Below are positions 1-11,330 of a DNA stretch of 64,000 bases, one piece after another (the first letter of the stretch is position 1; each line of letters opens with the position of its first letter). The stretch is from Typhlomys cinereus (taxonomy: Eukaryota; Chordata; Mammalia; Rodentia; Platacanthomyidae). Made by a program: the position numbers and the translations under genes. The notes below the pieces were generated by a model. It searched no databases. It worked only from the letters and a program-made list of their open reading frames with translations, and was not told the origin of the DNA. The stretch spans positions 2,373,501-2,437,500 of the forward strand of contig JALPQD010000116.1 of the NCBI GenBank assembly GCA_023101885.1. The letters run 5' to 3'.

Positions 1-149
1 GTTGCCTAGAGTGTCCTATTATTTTTTAATGGTTCTTCCAGATTAAAAGGCTCAGTTTAATAGTAGTTGTTCAGGTTACGCCCAACAGATGTCGCCGTGT
101 TTCTCTCAAAAATTAAAATTCTTCTTCAGGACTCCCATGAGTTGTCAGC

Positions 150-270
150 AATGCCCAGGGGTGCAGGGAACTAGACTTATTGAAAGTGAAACAAAGGGAG
201 GGGCAGAGGAGGGAGGGAGGGGAATGGGGTACTTATCAACTTTGTATGAGTGGAAGAAATAAAAAAAAAA
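150..270 (+). mobile_element. L1 3'-end fragment (tail 1)
   Basis: Purine-rich G-tract followed by 'gtatgagtggaagaaat' and an A-run, the terminal signature shared by all L1 copies in this window. The 5' edge is uncertain because the G-tract fades into unassigned sequence. It lies directly before a second L1 3' UTR, so it is a separate, very short 5'-truncated copy or a duplicated terminus. Confidence 0.6.
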
Positions 271-700
271 AAAAGATACTCCATACAAGTTAGGGCCGAA
301 GTCATCATAATAGGACTTTGCATGACCTACGCAATGACCAACATATCATTGACTCCCCAAAGTCTAGCATGGATCACAGGCACTAGGATCCTTAGAGGCA
401 AGGGATTAACAGCCACAATAGTGTTCCTATACTAAAGGGGAGCACAAGAAAGGGCTCTAGGCAATGCTGCTGAGTCCTTACACCTCATCAGAGAGGAGGA
501 CCCAGAGGGAAGTTTGACACGCACACTAAAGGATGCTCCAGGAATGGGGGGGGCACTGGGAAAAAGGGAGGGAGGGGGGAAAGGAAGGGAAAAAGGAGGG
601 AGGGAGCAAGGGGATCCAGGGAGGGGTGGAGAGAGGGAGGGGAATGGGGTATCTATCAAGTTGTATGAGTGGAAAAAAAATTTAAAAAAAGAAAAAATGA
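271..700 (+). mobile_element. L1 3' UTR, 5'-truncated copy (older subfamily)
   Basis: Begins at the conserved 3' UTR block 'gatactccatacaagttagg' and runs through the 'ggcaagggattaacagccac' block and the G-rich tract to 'gtatgagtggaaaaaaaa'. It carries 'actaaaggatgctccagg', a variant shared with the antisense copy at 25069-25659. The younger copies have a GGGAATTGGGG-type version instead. No ORF sequence is included. Short ORFs here are polypurine artefacts. Confidence 0.8.
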
Positions 701-895
701 AACATGCCAATTATGACTGGTGACAATATGGAAGAACCTTATATTCCCAGTGTATGAAATGTCTTTCAATGAAAAATTTACAGGACATCAAAAATGGAGA
801 TTCAAAAAATTTACATCGAATTTGGGGAAGGGTAGTAGTGACTGTTTCTAGGAACCACAAACAGATATTATGTTTAAATATCTTACAAAACAAAT
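701..895. other. Unassigned DNA
   Basis: I recognise no repeat or gene. Short ORFs lack any family signature. Confidence 0.4.
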
Positions 896-904
896 GAATG
901 TGTG

Positions 905-938
<34 letters not shown>

Positions 939-1000
939 TGTATGTATTTATGTATATATATATATGTATGTATGTGTGTATGTATGTATGTCCTGGCATA
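896..1000. repeat. (TATG)n microsatellite with TA interruptions
   Basis: Repeated tatg units with an internal tatata stretch. The tyrosine/valine/methionine-rich ORF over it is simply translated microsatellite. Confidence 0.95.
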
Positions 1001-1189
1001 TATATCAGGAAAATATTTTTAAAGTGCTAGATCTGCAAAAAGAAATACTTAGCTTAGAAAATAAACCTCTTCCAGCCTGCAGCTTATCTTCCACTTTAGA
1101 AGCTCCTTGTGGCTATGAACTAGACAGGACCATGTTAAGAAAGCAGACCTATCTTATGAAGATTTAAATGAATTAATGAGAGAGGAAGT

Positions 1190-1320
1190 AGGGACAATGA
1201 GGAGGAGGAGAAGAAGAGGAAGAGGAAGAAAGGGAGGCAAGGAGAGAATGAGAGATGAAGTGGGAAGGAAAAGTATGACATTAGGAGCAAGTTTAAAGGT
1301 TTAGAAAGAGGAAAGAGTAG
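1190..1320. repeat. Polypurine (GGA/GAA-rich) tract
   Basis: Almost pure A/G over about 100 bases, degenerate GAGGAAG-type units. Low-complexity DNA. Confidence 0.8.
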
Positions 1321-4300
1321 ATAAAAAGCTTCTTATATATAAAATGTAGATAATTCTCCTTTCCCTAGTCTGTTTATAAATTTATTTTTCTCCCTGACCT
1401 TTTCTACAAATAATGCTGTACCTTCAATTTAAATGAGTTTACCGGTAAACAAAAGTTTCTTGAGAATTGTAGGCACATAAGATAAACTCATAACAAAAGA
1501 TAGCTGATTCATTACTGAACCCATGGATTTTGTAGTAAACATGGCAGAATTTGAACAGAGTAAACACCTGGTTTGTCACTACTCTGCAATTTAACACTGG
1601 CTTCATGATAAATGACAGAAAGTTTTCCAGTATCAGCAAGGAATAAGAAGACAGAAGTTCTTATATTTAAAATAAAGTCTATGTGGAGATAACTTTTTCC
1701 CCAATCACAACATGTAATTTGGGAGTCAGTATTCTCTCAAGTTTAACTACCTTATCTAAAATCGGTATTTTTTTTTTTTTTTGCTCTGCCTTCTGGAAAT
1801 GTGAACAATTAGCCCACTTTTCAGTTCCCTATGGGAACAAAGGGGACAGGAATAATCATTCCATTAAGTTGTGAAGTGAGGATCCTGCCTGGAAAGCACT
1901 GCACCATTCTGCAATGGCATACCAAGTAAACCATGCCAATTGTCATTTGGTCAAATACTGCTCACATCTTCAGCTTGTAGCAGCTGACTAGAAGACCATT
2001 TTCGTCAACTATTAAGAAGTAAATTTATGGCTTTGTGGATACAAAATTTGGAAAATTTAAACAATTCCATCTATAATGTGTCACTAATTCATATGCTGTA
2101 ACTCTGATTATTTTTAAAATGATGTTACAAAATTTTTTCTCCTTTGACACATCCTTTCTGAAAGTTCTAGATAACCCTTCTTCTTTCACATGTCAACACG
2201 GTTGATTTTCCATCATCTGTGTATGATTATATTTCTTGCCATTTTTTAGTTCCATGTCCTCCATTATCCACAGGGTATTTTCATTTAGATACCACAGCAC
2301 CTGAAATCTCATTCTGGGAAATGAATTCACCTTCCTTCAGAACTATCTTCACTAATTTTCCTTGAAGTATCTTCTAGTTTCATAACCTGGTATCATTTCC
2401 CTTAGATTATTTTTATCTATGATTAAAAATCCCACAAATCTGTTGTGATAATTTTAATTTACTTTTTCATCAATACCATGTTTTACCATGTAAATCTTCC
2501 ACTTGCCAGCCTTCTTCCTTTAACTATCTCATATGTGGATGGATTGTAATAACTTGCTATGAATTCTTATTTGATTTTTTCTATACCAAACAAAATTTGA
2601 GAGTATTTGTACAGCATTATTCTTCAATCCAAGTATCCACACTGGCTTCTGATAAGTAAGATCATTACTCAAAGCACTTCATCACTGAAAATACTATTCT
2701 GCTAGCTACAATTTTTCTTCCATAAGGTTATTACACTTCAAGTGCTCTTTGATGTTTGCTAGCTTGTCCTTTGTTTCCTTATATCTACCATATGTGTAAT
2801 ATTGCCCAAAGAATACCTTCATTTCTGTGATCTGGATGAGAAATCATCAGAAAGAAGGAGGAGAACTTCTGCTAATGATTATTTATTCTACAATCTAGAA
2901 AAGGAAATTGGGGATTCTGTTGCTTTGGATAGGCAGCCTGAAGCTTAAGTGTATGCACTTCATAGGTTAACGGTCCTAAGTCTTCATCCTCTTCAAAATC
3001 CAACTCTACATTTTATTTCAAAGATCTTTCCTGGGTTGTATGTACTTGGATAATGTATATATACTTAATGTTGTGTGCTTTATTTTAGAACTTTTAGGTA
3101 TGGAGCTGTTTATATATTATTACTTCCAAATACTTCTAGTATATACATAATGATTATATGAATGTTTATGTTTGTACTTCTTATAAACATAGGATACAAT
3201 CAGGTACATTATTCTTAATCTTCAAATAAAATATCTCTACGCCTTTTTTTCTTCCCAGGATGTTTGCTCTGCTGGTAATCCAGGGATGCTTATTCAGATT
3301 TGGAGGTTAATTCCAGCAACTATCCTGTGACTGGTAGACCAGGAGTTAGATTCTTTCCATACGTTACTAATGTCCTAGAAACAAGGTATGCTTATGGACA
3401 CAAAGACAACACTACAGTTCCAGAAGTCTTTGTTGTCACTGTTGATATATTTTGGTGCCATATTTCTTGCCAATTGCTGAATATATCACAGTAAGTTGAA
3501 CATTGTTATTTTCTGAAAATCTGACTACCCTGTCCGGTGCTTGCCTAGTTAGGTATTGGGAGTATTCCTCACTGAATGTAAGGAGCACAGCCAAATACCT
3601 ATATTGCTTTTTAGGGTTAGTGTACAACCATGTAACAATTGATTAAGTTCATTCAGATCTTTGAGTTCAGGCATGTACCTAAAATTCTGCACCTGTAATA
3701 CAAAATGGGTAAGTCAGATAGTATGGTGATCAGTGATCACTTTTCTGTTGTTTTGGCACAATGATTCACTTTGATGAAATAACTACTCCAACTTACTGCC
3801 TCAGGGGAAAATGTATTTATTTATAACTCAGTTAGTGTCTGGAAACAAACTATCCATGTCTTTTCTCTTCTTATCATAGTGTACCCCATAACTTACCATG
3901 AAGATACATTGTTGTTTGGTGAATTAAGTCCTCAAACTCAATTTTCTTTGCCCACGTTCACTAAGAAGTGAAAAAACAAAATGTATGCTTATCAGCCTGT
4001 CACTAGTTCTGACTAATTAGACCTATGAGGGAACATACAGGAGAAAAGTCGGAGGCAATACATAGGAACAACCCAATAATAGTTACAAAATAACATCTTG
4101 GAAATTTTTAACCTTAAAATTATCTCCAAATTACATAAATTACTTGCTCCTTTGGGGAGTGACATCAGATCTCTTAGACAATTATAACGTCATTTCAACT
4201 GGTAGTCTATGAAGGCAAAAATATGAAAATCACTGTAAAAATCTATTTCACTTAGTTGAATTTTAAAAATCTCAATTACCTTGTCTTTCTAAACTTATTA

Positions 4301-4350
4301 TAGATAATAGAACTGGAGTTTTTTTTTCTATTCGTTGACGGATCTTCTAT
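1321..4350. other. Unassigned AT-rich intergenic DNA
   Basis: About 3 kb with no SINE, L1 or coding signature that I can recognise. The longest ORFs are about 65 codons, carry no motif and match chance. A short T-run lies near 1769-1782. Very old diverged repeats could be hidden here. Confidence 0.5.
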
Positions 4351-4445
4351 TTGGGCAAGGGATATAGTTCAGTTGTTAGAGTGCCTATCTAGCATGCACA
4401 AAGCTCTGGGCTTGATACCAAATGCTGCATAAAACAGAGCATGGA
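4351..4445 (+). mobile_element. B4 SINE, 5' (ID-like) half
   Basis: Matches the rodent ID pattern: a G-rich start, a tRNA-like A box 'atatagttcagttgttagag', 'gcctatctagcatgcacaaa', then a B-box-like 'gggcttgatacc', ending in an A-rich linker. The B1-like half resumes at 7371 after an inserted L1. ID-like plus B1-like together make a B4. The last bases 'aaaacagagcatgga' are the left copy of the L1 target site. Confidence 0.8.
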
Positions 4446-4446
4446 G

Positions 4447-5366
4447 TTAAGTCTTGTACATGGTGACAAGTATGGGTCCAGCTTTAATCTTCTGCATGTG
4501 GACATCCAGTTTTGCCAGCACCATTTGTTGAAGATGCTGTTCTTTTTCCATTGGATTCTTTGAGCCCCTTTGTCAAAGACCAAATGGCTGTAATTTCGTG
4601 GGCTTATATCTGGGTCTTCAATCCTTATCCATTGATCTGTGTGTCTATTTTGGAGCCAGTACCAGGCTGTCTTTATAACTATGGATTTGTAGTATAGACT
4701 TAGGTTTGGTATGGCAATACCTCCAGCAGTGTTTTTGTTACTCAGGATTGTCTTTGCTATCCTGGGTCTTTTGTGCCTCCATAAGAATTTTGAGATTGTT
4801 TGGTCAACTTCTTTGAAGAATTGCTTTGGGATTTTAATTGGTATAGCATTTAACTTGTATATTGCCTTTGGTAGGATGGTCATTTTTACGATGTTGATTC
4901 TGCCAATCCAGGAACATGGGAGGTCTTTCTACCTTCTGGTGTCTTCTGCTATTTCTTTCTTTAGGGTTTTAAAGTTTTCATTGTAAAGGTCTTTTACCTC
5001 CTTGGTTAGGTTTATACCAAGGTATTTCATGTTTTTAGGGGCTATAGTAAATGGGATTGTTTCTCTCAAGGCTTTTTCACTTCTTTCATTCTGGGTATAT
5101 AGGAAGGCTTCTGATTTTTGCACATTTATTTTGTATCCTGCCACCCTGCTGAACTTCTCAATTAGTTCCAAGAGCTTCCTGGTGGAGTTTTTGGGATCAC
5201 TCAGGTATAAGATCATGTCATCTGCAAATAGGGATAGCTTGACTTCTTCCTTGCCGATTTGAATCCCTCTTATGTCCCTTTCTTGTCTTATGGCTTCAGC
5301 TAAGACTTCAAGTACAATATTGAATAGAAGTGGTGAGAGTGGACAGCCTTGTCTAGTTCCTGATTG
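4447..5366 (-). pseudogene. L1 ORF2 fragment, inverted (reverse transcriptase)
   Basis: The minus-strand reading gives LINE-1 reverse-transcriptase sequence: '[19 protein letters not shown]', then '[11 protein letters not shown]' (the FADD form of the catalytic YxDD box), then '[20 protein letters not shown]' and thumb/connection sequence '[14 protein letters not shown]'. The frame breaks near 4900. It lacks the endonuclease domain, so it cannot act alone. It is the inverted 5' part of copy 1. Confidence 0.9.
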
Positions 5367-6301
5367 AAGCAAGGACCTTGATATAAGGCCAGAAACTATA
5401 AAAACCATAGTTGAAAGGATAGGGAACACCCTCGAGCTGATTGGGCTAGGCCAACATTTCCTAAACAGACATCCAATGGCACAGTCACTGCTACCAACTC
5501 TCAACAGTTGGGATCTTGTGAAATTAAAGAGCTTCTGTTCAGATAAAGAGATTGTAACACGAGCTCAAAGGCAACTCACAGAATGGGAAAAAATCTTCAC
5601 TAACCACATATCTGATAGAGCTCTACTGTCCAGAGTGCACAAAGAACTTAGAAAACTAAACATCAAGGAAACCAATGGCCAATTAAAAAATGGGCCCTGG
5701 AAATTAAAAGAAATTTTACCAGGGATGGAATTAAAATGTCTAAGAAATATCTGAAAAAATGCTCCACTTCCTTAGCCATCAGGGAAATGCAAATCAAAAC
5801 TTTCCTGAGATATCATCTCACCCTGGTCAGGATGGTAAAAATCCACAATACAAACAACAACAAATGCTGGAGAGGATGTGGAGAGAGGGGAACTCTGCTA
5901 CATTGCTGGTGGGAGTGCAGGCTCATACAGCCACTCTGGCGAGCTGTCTGGAGATTCTTAAGAAATTACAGATTGAAATGCCATATGACCCTGCTATTCC
6001 ACTTTTGGGTATAACCCCCCATACAGCAGAGGTTCACCTCGATAGCACAAGCACGACCATGTTCATAGTAGCACTGTTTACAATAGCAAAGTCATGGAAT
6101 CAACCCAAATGTCCAACAGTTGACGAGTGGATAAGGAAACTGTGGTACATCTATACAATGGAGTAGTACTCAGCCATCAAAAATGATGAATTACTGGAAT
6201 TTGCCGGGAAATGGATGTCATTAGAAACAATTATATTAAGTGAAGTATCCCAGACCCAGAAAATTCAGTGCCGTATGTACTCCCTAATAGGTGGCTCCTA
6301 G
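5367..6301 (+). pseudogene. L1 ORF2 C-terminal fragment (copy 1)
   Basis: Sense ORF2 3' part, split over frames by a 1-base loss near 5680 (also seen in copy 2) and other changes. It includes the C-terminal cysteine-rich motif CX3CX7HX4C ([18 protein letters not shown], near 5868-5925) and the family C-terminus ending in 'GGS' before TAG at 6299-6301. An early in-frame TAG occurs at about 6164-6166, where a tyrosine codon stands in copy 2. Confidence 0.85.
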
Positions 6302-6623
6302 TACCAAACCCACCCAGTCCATCTTGAGACACTCATAGGTAAATCTATGTAATACCTACAATAATTGCAAGGATTATGAACAGGAGGGATGGGGCTGGAG
6401 GGCCACACCAGAAACAAGGAGAGAAGTGACCATGTTACAGTAGAGAAAATAGGCCTCCATCTAAGACTGCAAGAAGGTAATGTGACACCTAGTTAAGTTC
6501 ACAATTCGTTCCTGATCATTTACAACTAAGGGGGTATGAACTCACCAGAAGGGGAGGGCATATAGTCCGGCAGATTAAAAAGTAACCATTTTGCAAATGG
6601 GTGATTGACCCCTCCCATTGCCA

Positions 6624-6661
6624 AATGCCATATGACCCTGCGATTCCACTTTTGGGTATAA
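6624..6661 (+). other. ORF2-derived segment inside L1 3' UTR
   Basis: About 38 bases (starting 'aatgccatatgaccctg' and ending 'ttttgggtataa') match ORF2 of the same element at 5977-6014 almost exactly. They replace the 'tcactgaggtttcc' type sequence that copies 2, 3 and 4 carry at this 3' UTR position. The same replacement is present in antisense copy 8 (about 51684-51721). Confidence 0.8.
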
Positions 6662-7370
6662 GTATTACATCTACCCTTGAATGTGCTCTTATAATAAGAC
6701 TCCAGTTTAACAGCTTTCTGTCTCTGGCCAGGAGGTGACATACAGTGCCCATCACGATGGAGTGAAGGGCATTGCAGGAGCAACAAAACTGCAAAAGAAA
6801 ATCAACGAACCACTATCCAGAACTTCAGAGACTCTATATCAACCACCTAGAACTAGGCCAGATTAATCTCTCCCCATCCTGAAGCTCAGGGACATTTGCG
6901 GAAGAGGGGGCGGTAAGATTGTAAGAGCAAAATAATGGGAGGAGCAATGATTTGCAAGATACTCCACACAAGTTAGGGCCGAAGCAATCATAATTGGACA
7001 TTGCATGCCCGGCGCAATGTCCAACACACTATTGACCTCACAAAGTCTAGCATCTGCTAAAGGCACCAAGATCCTTGGAGGCAAGGGATTGACAGCCACA
7101 GTAGTGTTCCTATGCTTAAGGGGAACACAGGAAAGGGTTCAGGGAAATGCCACTGGGTCCTTGTACGTCATCGGAGAGGAGGTCCAGAGGAGAGTCAGGC
7201 ATGCACAAGAAAGGACTCTGGGAATTGGGGCGGGAGGCACTTGGGGATGGGGCCGGAGGGGTGAAGGGAGAGAGAGCAGGGGGTTCGGGGGGAGGAGGAG
7301 GGAGGGAGGGAACTGGTGTACCTATTAAGTTTGTATGAGCTGAAATAATAATTAAAAATGTATAAAAAAA

Positions 7371-7495
7371 ACAGCATGGAGGTGCATGCCTGCATTCCCA
7401 GCACTCAGGAGGTGGAGACATGAGGATGAGGGGTTCAGGTCCCTTCTCCACTCCACAATTATTTTGAGGCAAACTGAACTACATAAAATACTGCA
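7371..7495 (+). mobile_element. B4 SINE, 3' (B1-like) half
   Basis: 'catggaggtgcatgcctgca' followed by 'ttcccagcactcaggaggtgg' is the B1/Alu-like 7SL-derived core in sense orientation. It continues the ID-like half that stops at 4445, so one B4 was split by the L1. The end is degenerate. Confidence 0.75.
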
Positions 7496-8344
7496 GTTTT
7501 TTTAGGGGTATATTTTATACTTTCAATCTCAAAGCATTTTGAGGGGACTCATATTTTGGGCATTATCCCAAATTTATCAATAGAGATAATAAAAACTCAT
7601 ATATATAAGAAAGCATTACATAGATACAAATCTCAAGAAATTTGAAATAACTGTATATCCCTAACAAGGGAATTGCTTCTTTTAAAAATGAATTAAATTC
7701 TTTTGAATCTGTCTGTTTGTCCACCAGAATTTGAAGTTTGGTTAGACGTGGTAGTCCCATGAAAAGGGAGGAAAGTGTTTGACTGAGTTAGAATGAGAAC
7801 AACAGTAAGGGGAAGATTCAAAAGGAATTTAAAATGATATTTCCAACAAAGTAAAATATGGTAGCCTTAATCATGTAGACATTATTTTCCCTTTGAAACA
7901 TCCACTAAAATGATGATAGAATTATTAAAAAGTAAATCCTATAAAGTCAGAGATAACAAAAGATGAAAAGATAATAAATTTTTACAAGCCAGAAAGCTGA
8001 ATAAGTCAGAAATTAACTTGCCAAACCTTTAAAAGCATAAAAATACAACGAACCTTAATATATATAATATATAATATATATAATGGGGGAAGGAAGCTGA
8101 GAAAAAAGTCAATTTGTCCCATGGAATCACATAAGAGGTGGAATTATATAAGCCTAGACCTCTCTGGTATAGCTAAGACAGAAACCATGATGAATTAGTG
8201 GAAAGGCTTAAGTCTTTATGACCCACAGAGTAGAAGGAATTTAGTTCTCTCTCATGTGTGGAGATTAAGGATTTCTTCTTTGAAGAAAAAATTTCCTCAG
8301 GTGTGGTATTTTGGGATTCTTGCTCTGATATTCCATGAATACGC
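7496..8344. other. Unassigned AT-rich DNA
   Basis: No gene or clear repeat seen. A short TATATAATA-rich patch lies near 8058-8083. The 65-codon minus ORF at 7563-7760 has no motif. Confidence 0.45.
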
Positions 8345-10285
8345 ATATAATAAAAGCTGTATACAACAAGCCCACAGCAAGGATTATGCTCAATGGGGAA
8401 TAATTGGAAGCATTCCCACTTCGATCAGGAACTAGACAAGGCTGTCCACTCTCACCACTTCTATTCAATATTGTATTTGAAGTCTTAGCCGAAGCCATAA
8501 GACAAGAAAGGGACATAAAAGGGATTCAAATTGGCAAGGAAGAAGTCAAGCTATCCCTATTTGCAGATGACATGATCTTATACCTGAGTGATCCCAAAAA
8601 CTCCACCAGGAAGCTCCTGGAACTAATTGAGAAGTGAGCAGGGTGGCAGGATACAAAATAAATGTGCAAAAATCAGAAGCCTTCCTATATACCTAGAATG
8701 AAAGAAGTGAAAAAGCCTTGAGAGAAACAATCCCATTCATTATAGCCCCTAAAAAAATGAAATACCTTGGTATAAACCTAACCAAGGAGGTAAAAGACCT
8801 TTACAATGAAAACTTTAAAACCCTAAAGAAAGAAATAGCAGAAGACACCAGAAGGTGGAAAGACCTCCCTTGTTCCTGGATTGGCAGAATCAACATCGTA
8901 AAAATGACCATCCTACCAAAGGCAATATACAGATTCAATGCTATACCAATCAAAATCCCAAAGCAATTCTTCAAAGAAGTTGACCAAACAATCTTAAAGT
9001 TCATATGGAGGCACAAAAGACCCAGGATAGCAAAGACAATCCTGAGTAACAAAAACACTGCTGGAGGTATTACCATACCAAACCTAAGTCTATACTACAA
9101 ATCCATAGTTATAAAGACAGCCTGTTACTGGCTCCAAAATAGACACACAGATCAATGGATAAGGATTGAAGACCCAGATATAAGCCCACGAAATTACAGC
9201 CATTTGGTCTTTGACAAAGGGGCCCAAAGAATCCAATGGAAAAAGAACAGCATCTTCAACAAATGGTGCTGGCAAAACTGGATGTCCACATGCAGAAGAT
9301 TAAACCTGGACCCGTACTTGTCACCATGTACAAGACTTAATTCCAAATGGATCAAGGACCTTGATATCAGGCCAGAGACTATAAAAACCATAGTTGAAAG
9401 GATAGGGAACTCCCTCGAGCTGATTGGGCTAGGCCAACATTTCCTAAACAGACATCCAATGGCACAGTCACTGCTACCAACTCTCAGCAGTTGGGATCTT
9501 GTGAAATTAAAGAGCTTCTGTTCAGATAAAGAGATTGTAACACGAGCTCAAAGGCAACCCACAGAATGGGAGAAAATCTTCACTAACCACACATCTGATA
9601 GAGGTCTGATGTCCAGAGTGCACTAAGAACTTAGAAAACTAAACATCAAGGAAACCAATGGCCAATTAAAAAATGGGCCCTGGAACTTAAAAGAAACTTT
9701 ACCAGGGATGAAATTAAAATGTCTAAGAAATATCTGAAAAAATGCTCCACTTCCTTAGCCATCAGGGAAATGCAAATCAAAACTTCCCTGAGATATCATC
9801 TCACCCCAGTCAGTATGGCAAAACTCCACAATACAAACAACAACAAATGCTGGAGAGGATGTGGAGAGAGGGGAACTCTGCTACATTGCTGGTGGGAATG
9901 CAGGCTCATACAGCCACTCTGGCGAGCCGTCTGGAGATTCTTAAAGAAATTAAAGATTGAAATGCCATATGACCCTGCTATTCCACTTTTGGGAATAACC
10001 CCCCATACAGCAGAGGTTCACCTCGATAGCACAAGCACGACCATGTTCATAGCAGCACTGTTTACAATAGCAAAGTCATGGAATCAACCCAAATGTCCAA
10101 CAGTTGACGAGTGGATAAGGAAACTGTGGTACATCTATACAATGGAGTACTACTCAGCCATCAAAAATGATGAATTACTGGAATTTGCCGGGAAATGGAT
10201 GTCATTAGAAACAATTATATTAAGTGAAGTATCCCAGACCCAGAAAATTCAGTGCCGTATGTACTCCATGATAGGTGGCTCCTAG
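8345..10285 (+). pseudogene. L1 ORF2 remnant (copy 2)
   Basis: Reverse-transcriptase core from '[17 protein letters not shown]' through '[11 protein letters not shown]' (near 8560), then thumb, connection and C-terminal cysteine motif, to the usual stop. Breaks: 2 bases lost near 8637 making an early TGA; a TAG in place of CAG about 8691-8696; AAA to TAA at 9624-9626; one base lost near 9670. No endonuclease domain. The longest open stretch, 8718-9626 (302 codons), is just the region between mutations. Confidence 0.9.
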
Positions 10286-11330
10286 TACCAAACCCACCCA
10301 GCCCACCTCGAGACAGTAATTGCAAGGATTATGAACAGGAGGGATGGAGTAGAAGGGCCACACCAGAAACAAGGAGAGAGGGGACCATGTTACAGCAGAG
10401 AAAATAGGCCCCCATCAAGGACTCAAATAAGTAATGAGACATCTGATTAAGTTCACAGACTTTTGTTCCTGATCATTTACTACTGAGGGGGAATGATCTC
10501 ACCAGAAGAGGAGGGCATATAGTCTGGCAGATAAAAAGTAACCATTTTGCAAATGGGTGATAGATCCCTCCCTCACTGTGGTTTCCCACTTTTATTACAT
10601 CTACCTTTGAATGTGCTTTTATCACAAGACTCTAGTTTAACAGCTTTTTGTCTCTGGCCAGGGGGTGACATACAATGCCCACCAGGATGGAGTGAAGGGC
10701 ATTGCAGGAGCAGCAAAACTGCAAAAGAAAATCAACAAACCACAACCCAGAACTTCAGAGACTCTATATCAACCACCTAGAACTAGGCCAGCTTAATCTC
10801 TCCCCATCCTGAAGCTCAGGGAAATTTGCGGAACAGGGAGCGGTAAGAGTGTAAGAGCAAAAGGATGGGAGAAGCAATGATATGTAAGATACTCCATACA
10901 AGTTAGGGCTGAAGCAATCATAATTGGACTTTACATGCCCTGTGCATTGTCAAGCACACTATTGACCTCACAAAGTCTAGCATCTGTTAAAGGCACCAAG
11001 ATCCTTGGAGGCAAGGGATTGGCAGCCACAGCAGTGTTCCTATACCTAAGGGGAACACAGGAAAGGGTTCAGGGAAAGGCCACTGGGTCCTTGTAGGTCA
11101 TCGGAGAGGAGGTCCAGAGGAAAATCAGGCATTCACAAGAAAGGACTCTCTGGGAATTGGGGTGGGAGGCACTTGGGGATGGGGACGGAGGGGAGTGGGG
11201 AGGGGGAGCACGGGGTTCGGGGGGAGGAGAAGGGAGAGAGGGAACTGGTGTACCTATTAATTTTGTATGAGCTGGAATAATAATAAAAATATATTAATAA
11301 AAAAAAAGAAATACCAAAAAAAAAAAAAAA
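8345..11330 (+). mobile_element. Young L1 (copy 2), 5'-truncated
   Basis: Starts inside ORF2 at 'atataataaaagctg' (equivalent to about 17150 in copy 4) and runs through the ORF2 stop at 10285, the 3' UTR and a compound A/TAA-rich tail. Like copy 4 it lacks the roughly 30-base 'cactcataggtaaatctatg' block near the 3' UTR start, so the two share a subfamily. No clear target-site duplication could be fixed. It runs straight into copy 3. Confidence 0.9.

Larger units (their letters stand above)
4447..7370 (+). mobile_element. Young L1 (copy 1) with 5' inversion
   Basis: The 3' part (5367-7370) is sense: the end of ORF2, a full 3' UTR and an A-rich tail. The 5' part (4447-5366) is antisense ORF2. 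The antisense part covers the reverse-transcriptase segment down to the sequence for 'gtacaagactta'. The sense part resumes about 13 bases further along the element at 'aaggaccttgat'. That is the arrangement expected from twin priming. The flanking sites 4431-4445 ('aaaacagagcatgga') and 7367-7380 ('aaaacagcatgga') match apart from 2 bases and serve as the target-site duplication. The element is 5'-truncated. Its 3' UTR contains a copied piece of ORF2 (see 6624-6661). Confidence 0.9.

Noticed and set aside
898..1167. 89-codon ORF rich in Tyr, Val and Met
   Set aside because: Translation of the (TATG)n microsatellite.
4351..4430. tRNA gene
   Set aside because: The A and B boxes belong to the ID-like head of a B4 SINE. 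No cloverleaf with paired acceptor stem is evident.
4511..5262. Plus-strand ORFs of 61 to 92 codons with membrane-like sequence (and the same at 8801-9391 and 17606-18586 minus)
   Set aside because: Antisense shadows of L1 ORF2. The hydrophobic look comes from reading A-rich ORF2 in reverse.
7116..7472. Proline-rich 118-codon minus ORF (similar ones at other L1 ends)
   Set aside because: Reverse complement of the L1 G-rich 3' UTR tract. It recurs at every copy and is not a gene.
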